From the NCBI RefSeq assembly GCF_000332155.1, contig NZ_KB235904.1, positions 2,401,813-2,465,812 of the forward strand: DNA of 64,000 nucleotides. The letters run 5' to 3'. The notes beneath the pieces are model-generated. The model was not told where the DNA came from and did not search any database. It worked only from the letters and a program-made list of their open reading frames with translations. A program made the position numbers and the translations under genes. The DNA comes from Kamptonema formosum PCC 6407 (GTDB lineage: Bacteria; Cyanobacteriota; Cyanobacteriia; Cyanobacteriales; Microcoleaceae). Shown here in pieces: positions 15,694-25,091 of this stretch (positions are counted from its first letter, which is position 1; each line of letters starts with the position of its first letter).

Positions 15694-18324
15694 ATGAACG
15701 CAGAACAGCAAAGGTTAGAAGAGAATCGCGAACCGGATGAACCTTGGTATCGTTGGGGTTCCTACTTGAGCGATCGCCAATGGGGTACAGTGCGGGAGGA
15801 TTACTCACCGGATGGTTCAGCTTGGGAGTATTTTCCTCACGACCAGGCGCGATCGCGCGCTTACCGTTGGGGTGAAGATGGATTGGGTGGATGGTGCGAT
15901 CGCCACAGTCAACTCTGCTTTGGTCTAACACTGTGGAATGGCCGCGATCCAATTTTAAAAGAACGTCTGTTTGGACTGACTAACGAACAAGGTAATCACG
16001 GTGAAGATGTCAAAGAATATTACTTCTACCTGGACAACACGCCTACCCATTCCTATATGCGCTGGTTGTACAAATATCCTCAACTGGAATTTCCCTATAC
16101 TCAGCTTGTAGAGGAAAACGCTCATCGCCACAAGGATCGACCAGAATTTGAATTATTAGATACGGGCGTGTTTGACGATAATCGCTATTTTGATGTGGTT
16201 GCCGAATACGCCAAAGCCTCTCCCGATGATATTTGCATTCGCATCAGCATCACGAATCGGGGGGCGGAAACTGCCAGCATCGACGTACTACCTACCCTTT
16301 GGTTTCGCAATACCTGGATATGGACAGGTAATAAACCGCAGTCACAGCTATCGAAAGTTGCTGATGGTGTAATTAAGGCGAACAGTGAGAAATATGGGGA
16401 TTATTGGTTATTTTGCGATGGAAATCATCAGCTTTTATTTACAGAGAATGAAACTAACAGCCAACGTCTCTACGGAGTTGCTAATGCCTCACCTTATGTT
16501 AAAGACGCTTTCCACGAGTATGTGATTCATAACAATCAGAATGCAGTAAATCCGAATAAAGTTGGTACGAAAGCAGCAGCTTGGTATCAATTGGAAATTG
16601 GGGCGGGACAGACAAATGTAATTCAACTTCGCTTCACCAACCAATATACTGACACGCCATTTAATGCAGCATTTGCTGATACCTTCCGCCAGCGTCAAAC
16701 AGAGGCAGATGAATTTTACGAAACGCTCACCCCCGGTCTAGACGAGGACTGCCGCAACGTCCAACGACAAGCGTTTGCCGGACTGCTGTGGAGCAAACAG
16801 TTTTACTACTATGATGTCCATACTTGGCTGCATGGAGATTTAGCAGAACCTATCCCACCCAGTCAACGCCTTACCGATCGCAATACTCAGTGGTGGATGC
16901 TCTACGCCGAAGAAATTATTTCCATGCCCGATAAGTGGGAGTATCCTTGGTTTGCTGCCTGGGATTTGGCATTCCACTGCATTGCTCTAGCATTAATGGA
17001 TGGAAACTTTGCCAAGCAACAATTACTGTGGTTGACTGGCGATCGCACCATGCACCCCAACGGTCAATTACCCGCTTACGAGTGGGCGTTTGGCGATGTC
17101 AATCCTCCGGTACAAGCATGGGCGGCGTGGCGCGTCTACAAAATTGAACAGAAACGAGTTGGAACGGGCGATCGCAAATTCTTGGAGCGGATGTTTCACC
17201 GCTTGATGCTCTACTTTACCTGGTGGGTAAACCGCAAAGACTTACAAGGGCAAAACTTGTTTCAAGGAGGATTTCTCGGACTGGATAACATTGGGCTATT
17301 TGACCGCAGCAAGTCATTACCAACGGGGGGTTATTTAGAACAGGCAGATGGCACGGCATGGATGGGGATGTTTTCATTAAATATGCTGGCGATCGCTCTG
17401 GAACTATCCCGTGAGGACGAAACATACAGCGATATGACGTTGAAGTTTTTTGAACACTTCCTCTACATTGCTAACGCCATTAATCATGTAGGGCATGAAG
17501 AAATTGTGCTTTGGGACGACGAAGACGGCTTTTACTACGATGCCTTGCACTTACCCAACGGAGAGGACGTGCGAATCAAAGTACGGTCAATGGTGGGACT
17601 AATACCGCTATTTGCAGTTGATACTATCGAGCCAGATTTGTTAGAAATTGTACCGGGATTAAAAGACAAAATTGAGTGGTTTCTCAACAACCGTCCCGAA
17701 TTGGCACAAAACATTGCTTGTATGACCATTGAGGGAGAAGGCGATCGCCGCCTGCTTGCTATTACTAGCCCCGAAGCGCTACGCCGTATCCTGCGACCAT
17801 TGTTGAATGAGGAGGAATTTCTCTCACCTTATGGTATCCGCTCGCTTTCCCGCTATCACCAAGAGCATCCCTTTATCTTCGACTGGGACGACACTCGCTA
17901 TCAAGTAGACTATGAGCCTGCTGAATCTACTTCTAACCAATTTGGCGGTAATTCTAACTGGCGCGGCCCCATCTGGTTTCCAGTTAACTTTCTACTAATT
18001 GAATCCTTGCAAAAGTTCTATCACTACTTAGGCGATGACTTCACAGTGGAGTGTCCCACAGGTTCAGGAGTAATGCTCAATCTCTGGGAGGTGGCGGCTT
18101 ATTTGGAGCAAAGAGCGATCGCTATTTTCTTACAGAATCGAGATGGGCAGCGTCCGGTTTACGGTGGTACTGCAAAATTTCAGCAAGACCCTCACTGGCG
18201 CGATTTGATTCTCTTTTACGAATACTTTCACGGCGACAACGGGGCTGGATTAGGCGCAAGTCATCAAACTGGATGGACAGCACTAATTGCCAAGTTGATT
18301 CAGCAGGTAAACGATAAACCGTGA
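15694..18324 (+). CDS. MGH1/GH63-like glucosidase
   Basis: An 876-residue glycoside hydrolase. It has an N-terminal beta-rich region with conserved WYRWGSYLSDRQWGTVREDYS and a C-terminal (alpha/alpha)6 barrel with WEYPWFAAWDLAFHCIAL near residue 420, NPPVQAWAAW near 470 and GGNSNWRGPIWFPVNFLLI near 750. These are features of the mannosylglycerate-hydrolase-like/GH63-like family, common in cyanobacteria as 'glucosidase'. There is no signal peptide, so it is cytoplasmic. The substrate is not known; a compatible-solute or glucoside role is inference. Its ATG directly follows the stop of the decayed SDR gene (15691-15693), so it probably relied on the same promoter. Confidence 0.85.
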   Translation: MNAEQQRLEENREPDEPWYRWGSYLSDRQWGTVREDYSPDGSAWEYFPHDQARSRAYRWGEDGLGGWCDRHSQLCFGLTLWNGRDPILKERLFGLTNEQGNHGEDVKEYYFYLDNTPTHSYMRWLYKYPQLEFPYTQLVEENAHRHKDRPEFELLDTGVFDDNRYFDVVAEYAKASPDDICIRISITNRGAETASIDVLPTLWFRNTWIWTGNKPQSQLSKVADGVIKANSEKYGDYWLFCDGNHQLLFTENETNSQRLYGVANASPYVKDAFHEYVIHNNQNAVNPNKVGTKAAAWYQLEIGAGQTNVIQLRFTNQYTDTPFNAAFADTFRQRQTEADEFYETLTPGLDEDCRNVQRQAFAGLLWSKQFYYYDVHTWLHGDLAEPIPPSQRLTDRNTQWWMLYAEEIISMPDKWEYPWFAAWDLAFHCIALALMDGNFAKQQLLWLTGDRTMHPNGQLPAYEWAFGDVNPPVQAWAAWRVYKIEQKRVGTGDRKFLERMFHRLMLYFTWWVNRKDLQGQNLFQGGFLGLDNIGLFDRSKSLPTGGYLEQADGTAWMGMFSLNMLAIALELSREDETYSDMTLKFFEHFLYIANAINHVGHEEIVLWDDEDGFYYDALHLPNGEDVRIKVRSMVGLIPLFAVDTIEPDLLEIVPGLKDKIEWFLNNRPELAQNIACMTIEGEGDRRLLAITSPEALRRILRPLLNEEEFLSPYGIRSLSRYHQEHPFIFDWDDTRYQVDYEPAESTSNQFGGNSNWRGPIWFPVNFLLIESLQKFYHYLGDDFTVECPTGSGVMLNLWEVAAYLEQRAIAIFLQNRDGQRPVYGGTAKFQQDPHWRDLILFYEYFHGDNGAGLGASHQTGWTALIAKLIQQVNDKP

Positions 18325-18454
18325 TTCCAGGCTTTTAATACTAATTCTTGAAACAGGGACTAGCGAAAGTTTAATAATTGCTACATAAAATTGGCGATCG
18401 CTACTCAACTTTTAGTAGTATACTCATGCCTAATCATTTAAGGGTGTAGGAGAC

Positions 18455-19669
18455 ATGGTAGACTCGTACAGCGATATTTACCCATTTTTTGATGAAGGCG
18501 ATTACTTAACATTCAATCCCGATGTCGCTCAGGCCGTGAAAAATGGCCAATTCCAGTCGGGGCTAGAGCATTTCATTCTCTTGGGCCAATTTGAAAATCG
18601 CGTTGCCTCTTTTACGGGAACGACGGGTAACGATCTTATCCGAGGCTTTGGCAACACTCGATATTTTTACCCAACCTCCTACGAAATTGTCAGTACCGAT
18701 CCCTATGATTCTCGAGTAATCGGTACTGGCGCGGGAGAAATTGACACGCTTATTGGTGCTTCAGGTACAGACAATTTCGCGATCGCCGCTTACACCGTTC
18801 TTCCTTCAACTCCCAATGCCGTCCAGCTCTATGTAGGCCAAGGAAACAACGACTACGCTCTGATTCAAAACTTTGAATTTGCTGAAGATACCCTTCAGCT
18901 AGCAGGAAGTCCGGCTGATTACTCCCAAGAAGTTACCAATGGAAATCTTTACATCTACAAGAAAAATCCTAAAGATTTGGTGGCGATAGTAGAAGGAATG
19001 ACTTCGCCACTGACTGTAGTTGACAGACCCCTCTTTGGTGGCGCATTCAATAGAGGGACTTTTTTCCTCGGTGCTGTCAATTATTTCGACGAAACCGATT
19101 ATTTGGTCGGCAATCCAGATGTCAAGCAGGCGGTAGACGATGGCCTGTTTAAATCTCCTTTCGATCATTATCTCCGCTACGGTCAATTGGAGGATCGTAT
19201 TGTTACTCTCACGGGCACGACGGATAATGACGTTATCCGAAGTTTTGGCAACAGCAGTCGATATATTTTCCCAACCCCCTACCAAGTTGTCAGTTCCGAT
19301 CCCTATGATTATCGAGTAATCGGGACTGGACTGGGAGAAATTGATACGCTCATTGGTGCTGAAGGTGTAGATAATTTCGCGCTCGGCATTTACATCGTTC
19401 CTTCAACTCCCAATGCCATACAGATGTATGTGGGTCAGGGAAACAGCGACTACGCTCTAATCCAGAACTTTCAGAGAGGAGTCGATACCATAGAAGTAGC
19501 AGGCTCGATCTCCAACTTCACCCAGGAAATTGTAGGCGGATCTCTCAATATCTATGCCAATTCTCCGAGCAAAGACTTAGTGGCGATCTTAGAAGGGGTG
19601 AGTGCACCGCTCGCTCAGGTTGAAAGCGCCGTTTTTAATGCCCATGAAGGGACTATCTACTTAGGATAA
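18455..19669 (+). CDS. Two-fold internally duplicated protein with NPDV-type motifs
   Basis: A 404-residue protein made of two homologous halves (about 1-205 and 206-404). Each half starts with YFDExDYL..NPDVxxAVxxG and (L/R)GQxExR, as in domains often found with hemolysin-type Ca2+-binding proteins, and continues with TGTTxNDxIRxFGN, VIGTGxGEIDTLIG and VGQGNxDYALIQNF, which look like degenerate RTX-like beta strands. There is no N-terminal signal peptide; such proteins are often exported by type I systems, but none is nearby. The exact function is unknown. GTAGGAG sits very close to the ATG. Confidence 0.7.
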   Translation: MVDSYSDIYPFFDEGDYLTFNPDVAQAVKNGQFQSGLEHFILLGQFENRVASFTGTTGNDLIRGFGNTRYFYPTSYEIVSTDPYDSRVIGTGAGEIDTLIGASGTDNFAIAAYTVLPSTPNAVQLYVGQGNNDYALIQNFEFAEDTLQLAGSPADYSQEVTNGNLYIYKKNPKDLVAIVEGMTSPLTVVDRPLFGGAFNRGTFFLGAVNYFDETDYLVGNPDVKQAVDDGLFKSPFDHYLRYGQLEDRIVTLTGTTDNDVIRSFGNSSRYIFPTPYQVVSSDPYDYRVIGTGLGEIDTLIGAEGVDNFALGIYIVPSTPNAIQMYVGQGNSDYALIQNFQRGVDTIEVAGSISNFTQEIVGGSLNIYANSPSKDLVAILEGVSAPLAQVESAVFNAHEGTIYLG

Positions 19670-19773
19670 AATCCCCTGACTCGGCAAAAAAAGACTCCTC
19701 CATTTTGAAGAAGAAAAATTTGCCAAAAGGGTAGGTTGGCAAAGCCGACAGGAATCGCAATCATGGTGAGATC

Positions 19774-19803
19774 GGGGCGTTAGGCGCTATGCCTTAACGC
19801 CCC
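19774..19803. terminator. GC-rich hairpin repeat
   Basis: GGGGCGTTAGGC and GCCTTAACGCCCC pair into a stem with one bulged base around a short loop. It lies 105 bases after the duplicated-protein gene and 94 before the cupin gene. It could end transcription, but no T-run follows, and this palindrome type is also a common dispersed cyanobacterial repeat. Confidence 0.45.
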
Positions 19804-19896
19804 TACACGCATACATATATACACTGAGATGCTCCCAATTATTTAGGCTCGCTATATATAGTAATAATTACCCAATAGTTAAGGAAATTTATTCTT

Positions 19897-20376
19897 ATGA
19901 CTCATTCTTCATCATCAAGCGATCGCGAACATCCAACACCCCCGACGATTGACTATTGGCACGTCTGGACTGACGAAGATGGCATCAGCCACCAGTCCAG
20001 TTGCCAAATTCAAGACTTCACTCTCAAGAGCATTTCACCACCTGCCTCTCCTCAGTGGCTCGAACAGATGCAGCAAGGCGGTGCTACCGTCGTCTTTACG
20101 GTGCAACCTGTTGGCTGGATTGGCACTTGGCATGAAAATCCGAAACCCCAGTGGATTATTCCGCTATCGGGACGCTGGTTTGTGGAGACGATGGACGGGC
20201 AACGAGTAGAGATGGGTGTTGGTGAAATTTCGTTTGGAGAAGACCAGAATACGAAAGCCAACGCCCAGGGACAGAAGGGACACCTTTCTGGCACTGTCGG
20301 CGATGCGCCCGCAGTTTTGATGATTGTGCAACTTGAAGAAACGCCTACTATCGGGCAGGCTTGCCGTTTTCGATAA
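19897..20376 (+). CDS. Cupin-domain protein
   Basis: A 159-residue protein. The conserved core GTWHENPKPQWIIPLSGRWFVETMDGQRVEMGVGEISFGED is a single cupin barrel, with the second motif GHLSGTVGDAPAVLMIVQLEE near the end. It resembles small cupin proteins of unknown substrate. There is no signal peptide. The truncated VOC gene starts 13 bases after its stop, so the two were probably cotranscribed. Confidence 0.8.
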   Translation: MTHSSSSSDREHPTPPTIDYWHVWTDEDGISHQSSCQIQDFTLKSISPPASPQWLEQMQQGGATVVFTVQPVGWIGTWHENPKPQWIIPLSGRWFVETMDGQRVEMGVGEISFGEDQNTKANAQGQKGHLSGTVGDAPAVLMIVQLEETPTIGQACRFR

Positions 20377-20389
20377 GCTCAAAATTTTT

Positions 20390-20986
20390 ATGTTGAATCC
20401 CATTCAGGTACAACGGATTCGTGCTATTGGGCTAACTGTGAGTGATGCCGATCGCTCTCAGGATTTCTATACGCAAGCACTAGGGTTTGAACCCGTTTCA
20501 GACATCACGGTTGAAACAGAGGATTACAGCGACTTAGTAGGCGTGGCTGAGGCAACAATTCGCATTGTCACCTTGCAGCTTGGAGATGAAGTTATTGAGC
20601 TGATGCAGTATCTCAATATTGAGGGAAAACCTATTCCCAGGGATTCGGAAAGTAATGATTTGTGGTTTCAACATTTGGCGATCGCAGTTAGCGATATGGA
20701 TCGGGCTTATGCTCATTTGCGATCGTTTCCAATTGAACCGATTTCAGTTGAACCGCAGACGATACCAGCCGAGAATAAAGCATCTGCTGGTGTACGAGCC
20801 TTCAAGTTCAAAGATTGCGATCGCCACCCTTTAGAGTTAATTTGGTTTCCTGCCGATAAAGGACAAGACAAGTGGCATCAGCAGAGCGATCGCTTGTTTC
20901 TCGGAATCGATCATAGTGCGATCGCAATTAGCAACACCGAGCAGAGTCTAAAATTTTACCGAGACTTGCTGGGAGTGAATGTATGA
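20390..20986 (+). CDS. VOC (glyoxalase/dioxygenase-fold) protein, C-terminally truncated
   Basis: A 198-residue protein starting at MLNPIQVQRI. The first VOC domain is complete (about 8-160: IRAIGLTVSDADRSQDFYTQALGF and the C-terminal HPLELIWFP). A second VOC domain begins at LGIDHSAIAISNTEQSLKFY but stops at LLGVNV. Two-domain relatives normally run about 100 residues further. No continuation is found in the other frames before the next gene, so the end has been lost. The frame extends 22 codons upstream into the cupin gene, but the ATG at 20390 fits similarity. Whether the truncated protein works is unclear. Confidence 0.7.
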   Translation: MLNPIQVQRIRAIGLTVSDADRSQDFYTQALGFEPVSDITVETEDYSDLVGVAEATIRIVTLQLGDEVIELMQYLNIEGKPIPRDSESNDLWFQHLAIAVSDMDRAYAHLRSFPIEPISVEPQTIPAENKASAGVRAFKFKDCDRHPLELIWFPADKGQDKWHQQSDRLFLGIDHSAIAISNTEQSLKFYRDLLGVNV

Positions 20987-21066
20987 AAATCCTTAGTCAT
21001 CAAAGCCAGAACTGCGGAATGTGGGATCAAACTCAAAATTCCTAATTTTCTGTATAACGGGCAAGC

Positions 21067-21930
21067 TTATGAGCGGAAAATTCGCCGATAGCGCGCTTCA
21101 ATTACCGAGTAGATACCATAGGCAATTAAACCCAAAGGTACTAGAGCCAAAATCACTGGACTAAAAGGCTGTTGTGCCAGAATTGCCAACACATCGCCCA
21201 ATTCCTTTGTTTGGCTGGCATCCGATAGCCTTGCTGCTTGAATTAAGAAAAAACCGATTATAACGAAAACAACTCCCCGGGCAGCAATTCCGAATCGACC
21301 CAACCGTGTCGCCCAAGTTTGCTCGGTTTGGCTCATTTCATCTAGCTTGAAATGGCGACGAAATTTAGCTTTATATGCTTCGTAGAAATAAGAAAAGCCT
21401 ACACCAATAACAATTGCTCCCGCCAATCCTACCAGCCATTGTCCAAACGGTTGCGCTAAAATTTGGGCTGTCAAATCTTCCGTTGTATCGCTATTACCAC
21501 CGCCAGAACCCATTATCAGTTTTACAGCCGTTAAAGCCAAACCTCCGTAAGCTAAAGCACTTAAGGCGTAGCCCATGCGTTGGGCAATTCGCTTGGCATC
21601 AATTTTGTCTCCTTGGTGTTCTGGGTCGAGAATTGTCTGAACGATACGCCAAAGGGCATAACCAATAATCCCAATCGTTACAAGAAATAGCAGAAATTTA
21701 CCGAACGGTTGGTTAACAATTTCTGATAATGCACCGCTAGTATCGGTTGTCCTGCCGCCCATACTAAAGACTGCTTGTGCTGCTAGAAAACCGACAATAA
21801 AGTAAACTAAGCCTTTGGAAGCATATCCCAATCTTGCCAGTCGCTCAAACCAGGCATGAGAAGCTGCTTGTCGAATTGACTGTTTAATGTTGTCGGTGGA
21901 TGAGTTGTGCGGTTTCATATTTTTTGACAA
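21067..21930 (-). CDS. DUF1206 membrane protein
   Basis: A 287-residue protein with three repeats of a two-helix unit. Each starts with a pattern like LARLGYASKGLVYFIVGFLA (about residue 30), MGYALSALAYGGLALTAVK (about 118) and LGRFGIAARGVVFVIIGFFL (about 210). Six helices and this repeat are diagnostic of DUF1206. The function is unknown. The gene is monocistronic and convergent with the VOC gene. Confidence 0.88.
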   Translation of the reverse strand: MSKNMKPHNSSTDNIKQSIRQAASHAWFERLARLGYASKGLVYFIVGFLAAQAVFSMGGRTTDTSGALSEIVNQPFGKFLLFLVTIGIIGYALWRIVQTILDPEHQGDKIDAKRIAQRMGYALSALAYGGLALTAVKLIMGSGGGNSDTTEDLTAQILAQPFGQWLVGLAGAIVIGVGFSYFYEAYKAKFRRHFKLDEMSQTEQTWATRLGRFGIAARGVVFVIIGFFLIQAARLSDASQTKELGDVLAILAQQPFSPVILALVPLGLIAYGIYSVIEARYRRIFRS

Positions 21931-22130
21931 TTTAGTTGTTAACGACTGCTGTCATAGGCAATGGTGCATTCCTTTCCAGTTAACTGAGTTCTTAAACAAA
22001 GGATTTACATTATCATTTACTAACTTAATAATTAGCTTGTTTAGAGATTTTTGTCATCTGTCTTGAGCAGGACTCTCATCGGTTGATTGATTGATAAACT
22101 TCACATTAATTGGGCTTGACAATTATAGCT

Positions 22131-23183
22131 TTATGAGTTATCTACTGGCTTCCCTGATTGAGCAGTCTGCCAGCGGTCTAGTATATCTCTGATTAAAACT
22201 TCTTTAACCCAAATTTGAATAACAATTAGAATTGGTAGCGCTAAAAATAATCCCAAAAAACCAAAGAAAAATCCGAATGCTGTCAAGATAGCTAAGGTGT
22301 AAGCCGGAAGCAGAGATACCTGCTTTTCCATAATGATAGGAGTGACCAAGTTGCCTTCAATTTGTTGAATTAGGAAATAAAGCAACAACACCGCGCCTGC
22401 TTTTGAAGGCGAATCTAATAAAGCCAGCAGCAGCGGTGGAATTACGCTTAAAATTGCGCCAATATAGGGAATTAAGGCTAATATGAATGCCAGAAGCCCG
22501 TTCACAAAAGGCAGTGGAACTTGCAAAACAAACAAACCAATAATGCTCGTAATACCAATAAAACTCATGCTTAATGCAACACCTGCCAACCAACCCATTA
22601 AACCCTCTTCGCATTTTGAGAAAATTTCATCGGCTCGCTGACGGTAAAAAGCGGGAAAAAGGCTGATAATTGCGTGGCGGTATGGCATCGGATTTACCAG
22701 AAGCATGATTGTCAAAACGGTAATTAATAAGGTATTAATAATCAAGCTTAGATAGTTGGAAAACCACTGATAAATATGCGAAGTTGTCCACCGAAAAAAC
22801 GTTTGAATTTCTTGGGTTAAATCGTCAATACTGGGAAGGTTATCAACAATTTGTCCGGGTAATCTTGCTTGCAACCAATTGCTCCAAATTCGCAGTTGTT
22901 CTATTCCTAGCGGGACGAGTTGGGACAACTCTTGAAATTGATTGCTCAGGCGCGTTACGATGAGAGTTAGCAAGACAGCGCTCGCTGTGACTAAAATCGC
23001 AATTGCTAAGGCGATCGCCACTCCCCGCTTCGCACCCGACTGCTGCAATCTTCGCACTAAACGGTTGAGAGCGATCGCTAAAATTACGGCGGTAAAAAAC
23101 AGTAAAACAATCGTTCTAATTTTCCACAAAATATAGAGCGAGGCTAGCAAAGCCAAAAAACCAATCCACTTTCCTAAACCCAT
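22131..23183 (-). CDS. AI-2E (TqsA/PerM) family transporter
   Basis: A 350-residue protein with eight hydrophobic segments. It has three N-terminal helices with AVILAIALNRLVRRLQ, a soluble stretch (residues 85-140), then a helical bundle with LAFILALIPYIGAILSVIPPLLLAL and a final FGLFLALPILIVIQIWVKE-like helix, the pattern of AI-2E family permeases. The substrate is unknown; in other bacteria members export autoinducer-2 or Na+/H+. I chose the ATG at 23183 with GAGAGG eight bases upstream, not the TTG nine codons before it. Confidence 0.85.
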   Translation of the reverse strand: MGLGKWIGFLALLASLYILWKIRTIVLLFFTAVILAIALNRLVRRLQQSGAKRGVAIALAIAILVTASAVLLTLIVTRLSNQFQELSQLVPLGIEQLRIWSNWLQARLPGQIVDNLPSIDDLTQEIQTFFRWTTSHIYQWFSNYLSLIINTLLITVLTIMLLVNPMPYRHAIISLFPAFYRQRADEIFSKCEEGLMGWLAGVALSMSFIGITSIIGLFVLQVPLPFVNGLLAFILALIPYIGAILSVIPPLLLALLDSPSKAGAVLLLYFLIQQIEGNLVTPIIMEKQVSLLPAYTLAILTAFGFFFGFLGLFLALPILIVIQIWVKEVLIRDILDRWQTAQSGKPVDNS

Positions 23184-23591
23184 AACAAAAGCCTCTCTAT
23201 TCACCAACACTTAACTCTAGCAGGGAGATTTTTTTGGCTAAACTTTCTACAGCGAGAGTGAGCAATCGCATCAATTCCGAATCCTGATTGTATTCTGCAA
23301 GCGAGTTTTTTCCGTGTGAGTTACAATCTTTTTGAGACACTCAATACTGCCACTCTTACATTTTCACCCTACACCTATGTATGGGAAAGATTGTGCAAAA
23401 TTAAAGCAATTAGCCAAATATCTTACTTAAGATATATTGCTTTTACATTCAAGTTTAAAATCAGCCAACTTAAGATAGATGCTGTAGGGCTAGTTTTTCT
23501 CTAGAGAGACTTTTTAGAAAAACCCAGAGCTCATTCTCAGGTTAGGCGCGTCGCTATTGTTTAGTTTGTATCCTGAGAACAACGAAGTTCA
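23184..23591. other. Intergenic region without recognisable gene
   Basis: About 400 bases between the AI-2E gene (-) and a DUF2238 remnant. An open frame at 23316-23504 has no ribosome binding site and an amino acid make-up unlike its neighbours, so I do not call it. No hairpin or repeat stands out. Confidence 0.5.
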
Positions 23592-23732
23592 TATATTGAT
23601 TTGATTATAGATAGTTTGGGCGCTGCAATAGCTGCCCTAACTAGCTTATGGACGTTGCAAGAATGGATGCGCCCCAGTGTGACAGTTGGGAATCAAGCAT
23701 CTATCGCCAATAGTCCGAGCGATCGCACTTAA
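23592..23732 (+). pseudogene. DUF2238-like gene, C-terminal remnant
   Basis: The frame gives DLIIDSLGAAIAALTSLWTL followed by QEW and about 20 polar residues, then stops. It parallels the end of the intact DUF2238 protein at 6611-7216 (DLIMDTLGSGLAAIISLWVL, then QKW). The spacing of the acidic residues and the W is the same. The upstream part of the gene is missing. It is therefore the tail of a lost paralogue. Confidence 0.65.
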
Positions 23733-23971
23733 CTCAAAGCAATATCATCATTTTTTCTTCAATCATCTTTCATCGGATACATATTTTCTTATTGCCTCCG
23801 ACAGATGGCAAGCTTTGGAGAGTTGAAGTTAAATAGAGAGAGAAACAACATTTTGAAAGAGAGAATGTAGAATACAGACAATCGACCTTGAGCAAAAGTA
23901 AATTTTTAATAATTTAAATTTTCTTTTCACATTACTGCAAAAGGTTGGTTGTTGCGATTTAGGAGGATTTT

Positions 23972-25012
23972 ATGAAAATAAAATCATTTTCAACGGCAAT
24001 TGGACTGGTTCTGTTGGGTTCAACCATTTATTTACCCGAAATTGCCCAAGCTAGTCCCAAACCCTCAATCCAAGTAGCTCAACGAAGAGTAGTCGGCTCG
24101 AATATCGATAGTTTTACCGCGTATCCAGTACAGCGATTAGATCCGGGAACTGAACTCTTTTTCGTGTTGCGAGGAACCCCGTATTCTAGAGCTACCTTGA
24201 CTATCACAAATACAGTGCAAAATCTGCCCATGCGGGAGGTTCAACCGGGAGTTTACGAGGCAAGCTACGTGATTCGCCAGGGCGATCGAATTTCAGAAAA
24301 TACAGTTGTGCGAGCAAATTTGCAACAAGGCGATCGCATCAGCAGCACCCGCTTGCAACAACCTCTAGTAGCTGGTTATAGCGATGGCCGCTTTCAATCT
24401 TTGTCTATTAACCGCTTCAGTGCTCGACCCGTACAGCAGTTAGATCCGGGAACCACGCTCAATTTCACATTGCTCGGCACTCCCAATGCTACAGCTAATT
24501 TCTCCATTGAAGGAGTTGCTTATAACATCCCCATGCGCGAAGAATCCAACGGCCTTTACACGGGGGAATATACCATCCGCAGGCAGGATTATTTCCCCCC
24601 TGCCGGTGCGGCGGTTACTGCTAGTTTGCAGTCGGGAAATCAAGTTATTCGTTCCCGTTTAGATCGAGAACTAATTACTGGCGATGATGGCAGTTTCAAC
24701 ACTGCCGAAATCCCGCTAGAAATTATCACTCCCGAAGAAAATGCTCGCGTCAGCGGGACGGTTGAAGTGGAAGGACGCAGCGCCCCAAATGCGACAGTTA
24801 ATGTCAACGTTCAGGCTACCTCTTCTGTGGCAGGTTTGTTTGGATTTGAACGAAATATCCTCGAACGCACAATTCGTGCGGATGAACAAGGTAAATTCAG
24901 CTTTGCTTTTAACCCGACCATTGCTCTACCAGGAACCCGATACGAGGTGAATGTCACTTCTAGTAGAGGCGATCGCACCAGCGAAGAAACTTTGGTACTG
25001 TTTCAAAATTGA
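23972..25012 (+). CDS. Exported protein with repeated beta domains
   Basis: A 346-residue protein with a signal peptide (about 1-27, ending QASP-like). After it come two homologous domains, about 42-130 and 140-235. Each has FxAxPVQxLDPGTxLxFxLxGTP, PMREx..GxYxxxYxIRxxD and xLxxGxxxxxSRLxxxL. A third Ig-like domain at about 250-346 starts IPLEIITPEENARVSGTVEVEG. AGGAGGATTTT precedes the ATG. It has the look of a periplasmic or surface adhesion or binding protein. I do not recognise a named family; the last domain is of the 'bacterial Ig' type. Confidence 0.7.
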   Translation: MKIKSFSTAIGLVLLGSTIYLPEIAQASPKPSIQVAQRRVVGSNIDSFTAYPVQRLDPGTELFFVLRGTPYSRATLTITNTVQNLPMREVQPGVYEASYVIRQGDRISENTVVRANLQQGDRISSTRLQQPLVAGYSDGRFQSLSINRFSARPVQQLDPGTTLNFTLLGTPNATANFSIEGVAYNIPMREESNGLYTGEYTIRRQDYFPPAGAAVTASLQSGNQVIRSRLDRELITGDDGSFNTAEIPLEIITPEENARVSGTVEVEGRSAPNATVNVNVQATSSVAGLFGFERNILERTIRADEQGKFSFAFNPTIALPGTRYEVNVTSSRGDRTSEETLVLFQN

Positions 25013-25091
25013 GCGGTGACTCGCGACTATTTGCCCTCCCCAAATCTGGCAAACCCTGACTAAATTTGAAAGATTCTATCAGGAGATAGCT

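Noticed and set aside
23316-23504. 62-codon + strand ORF in the 23 kb intergenic region
   Set aside because: There is no ribosome binding site, the composition is unlike neighbouring genes, and I recognise no family.
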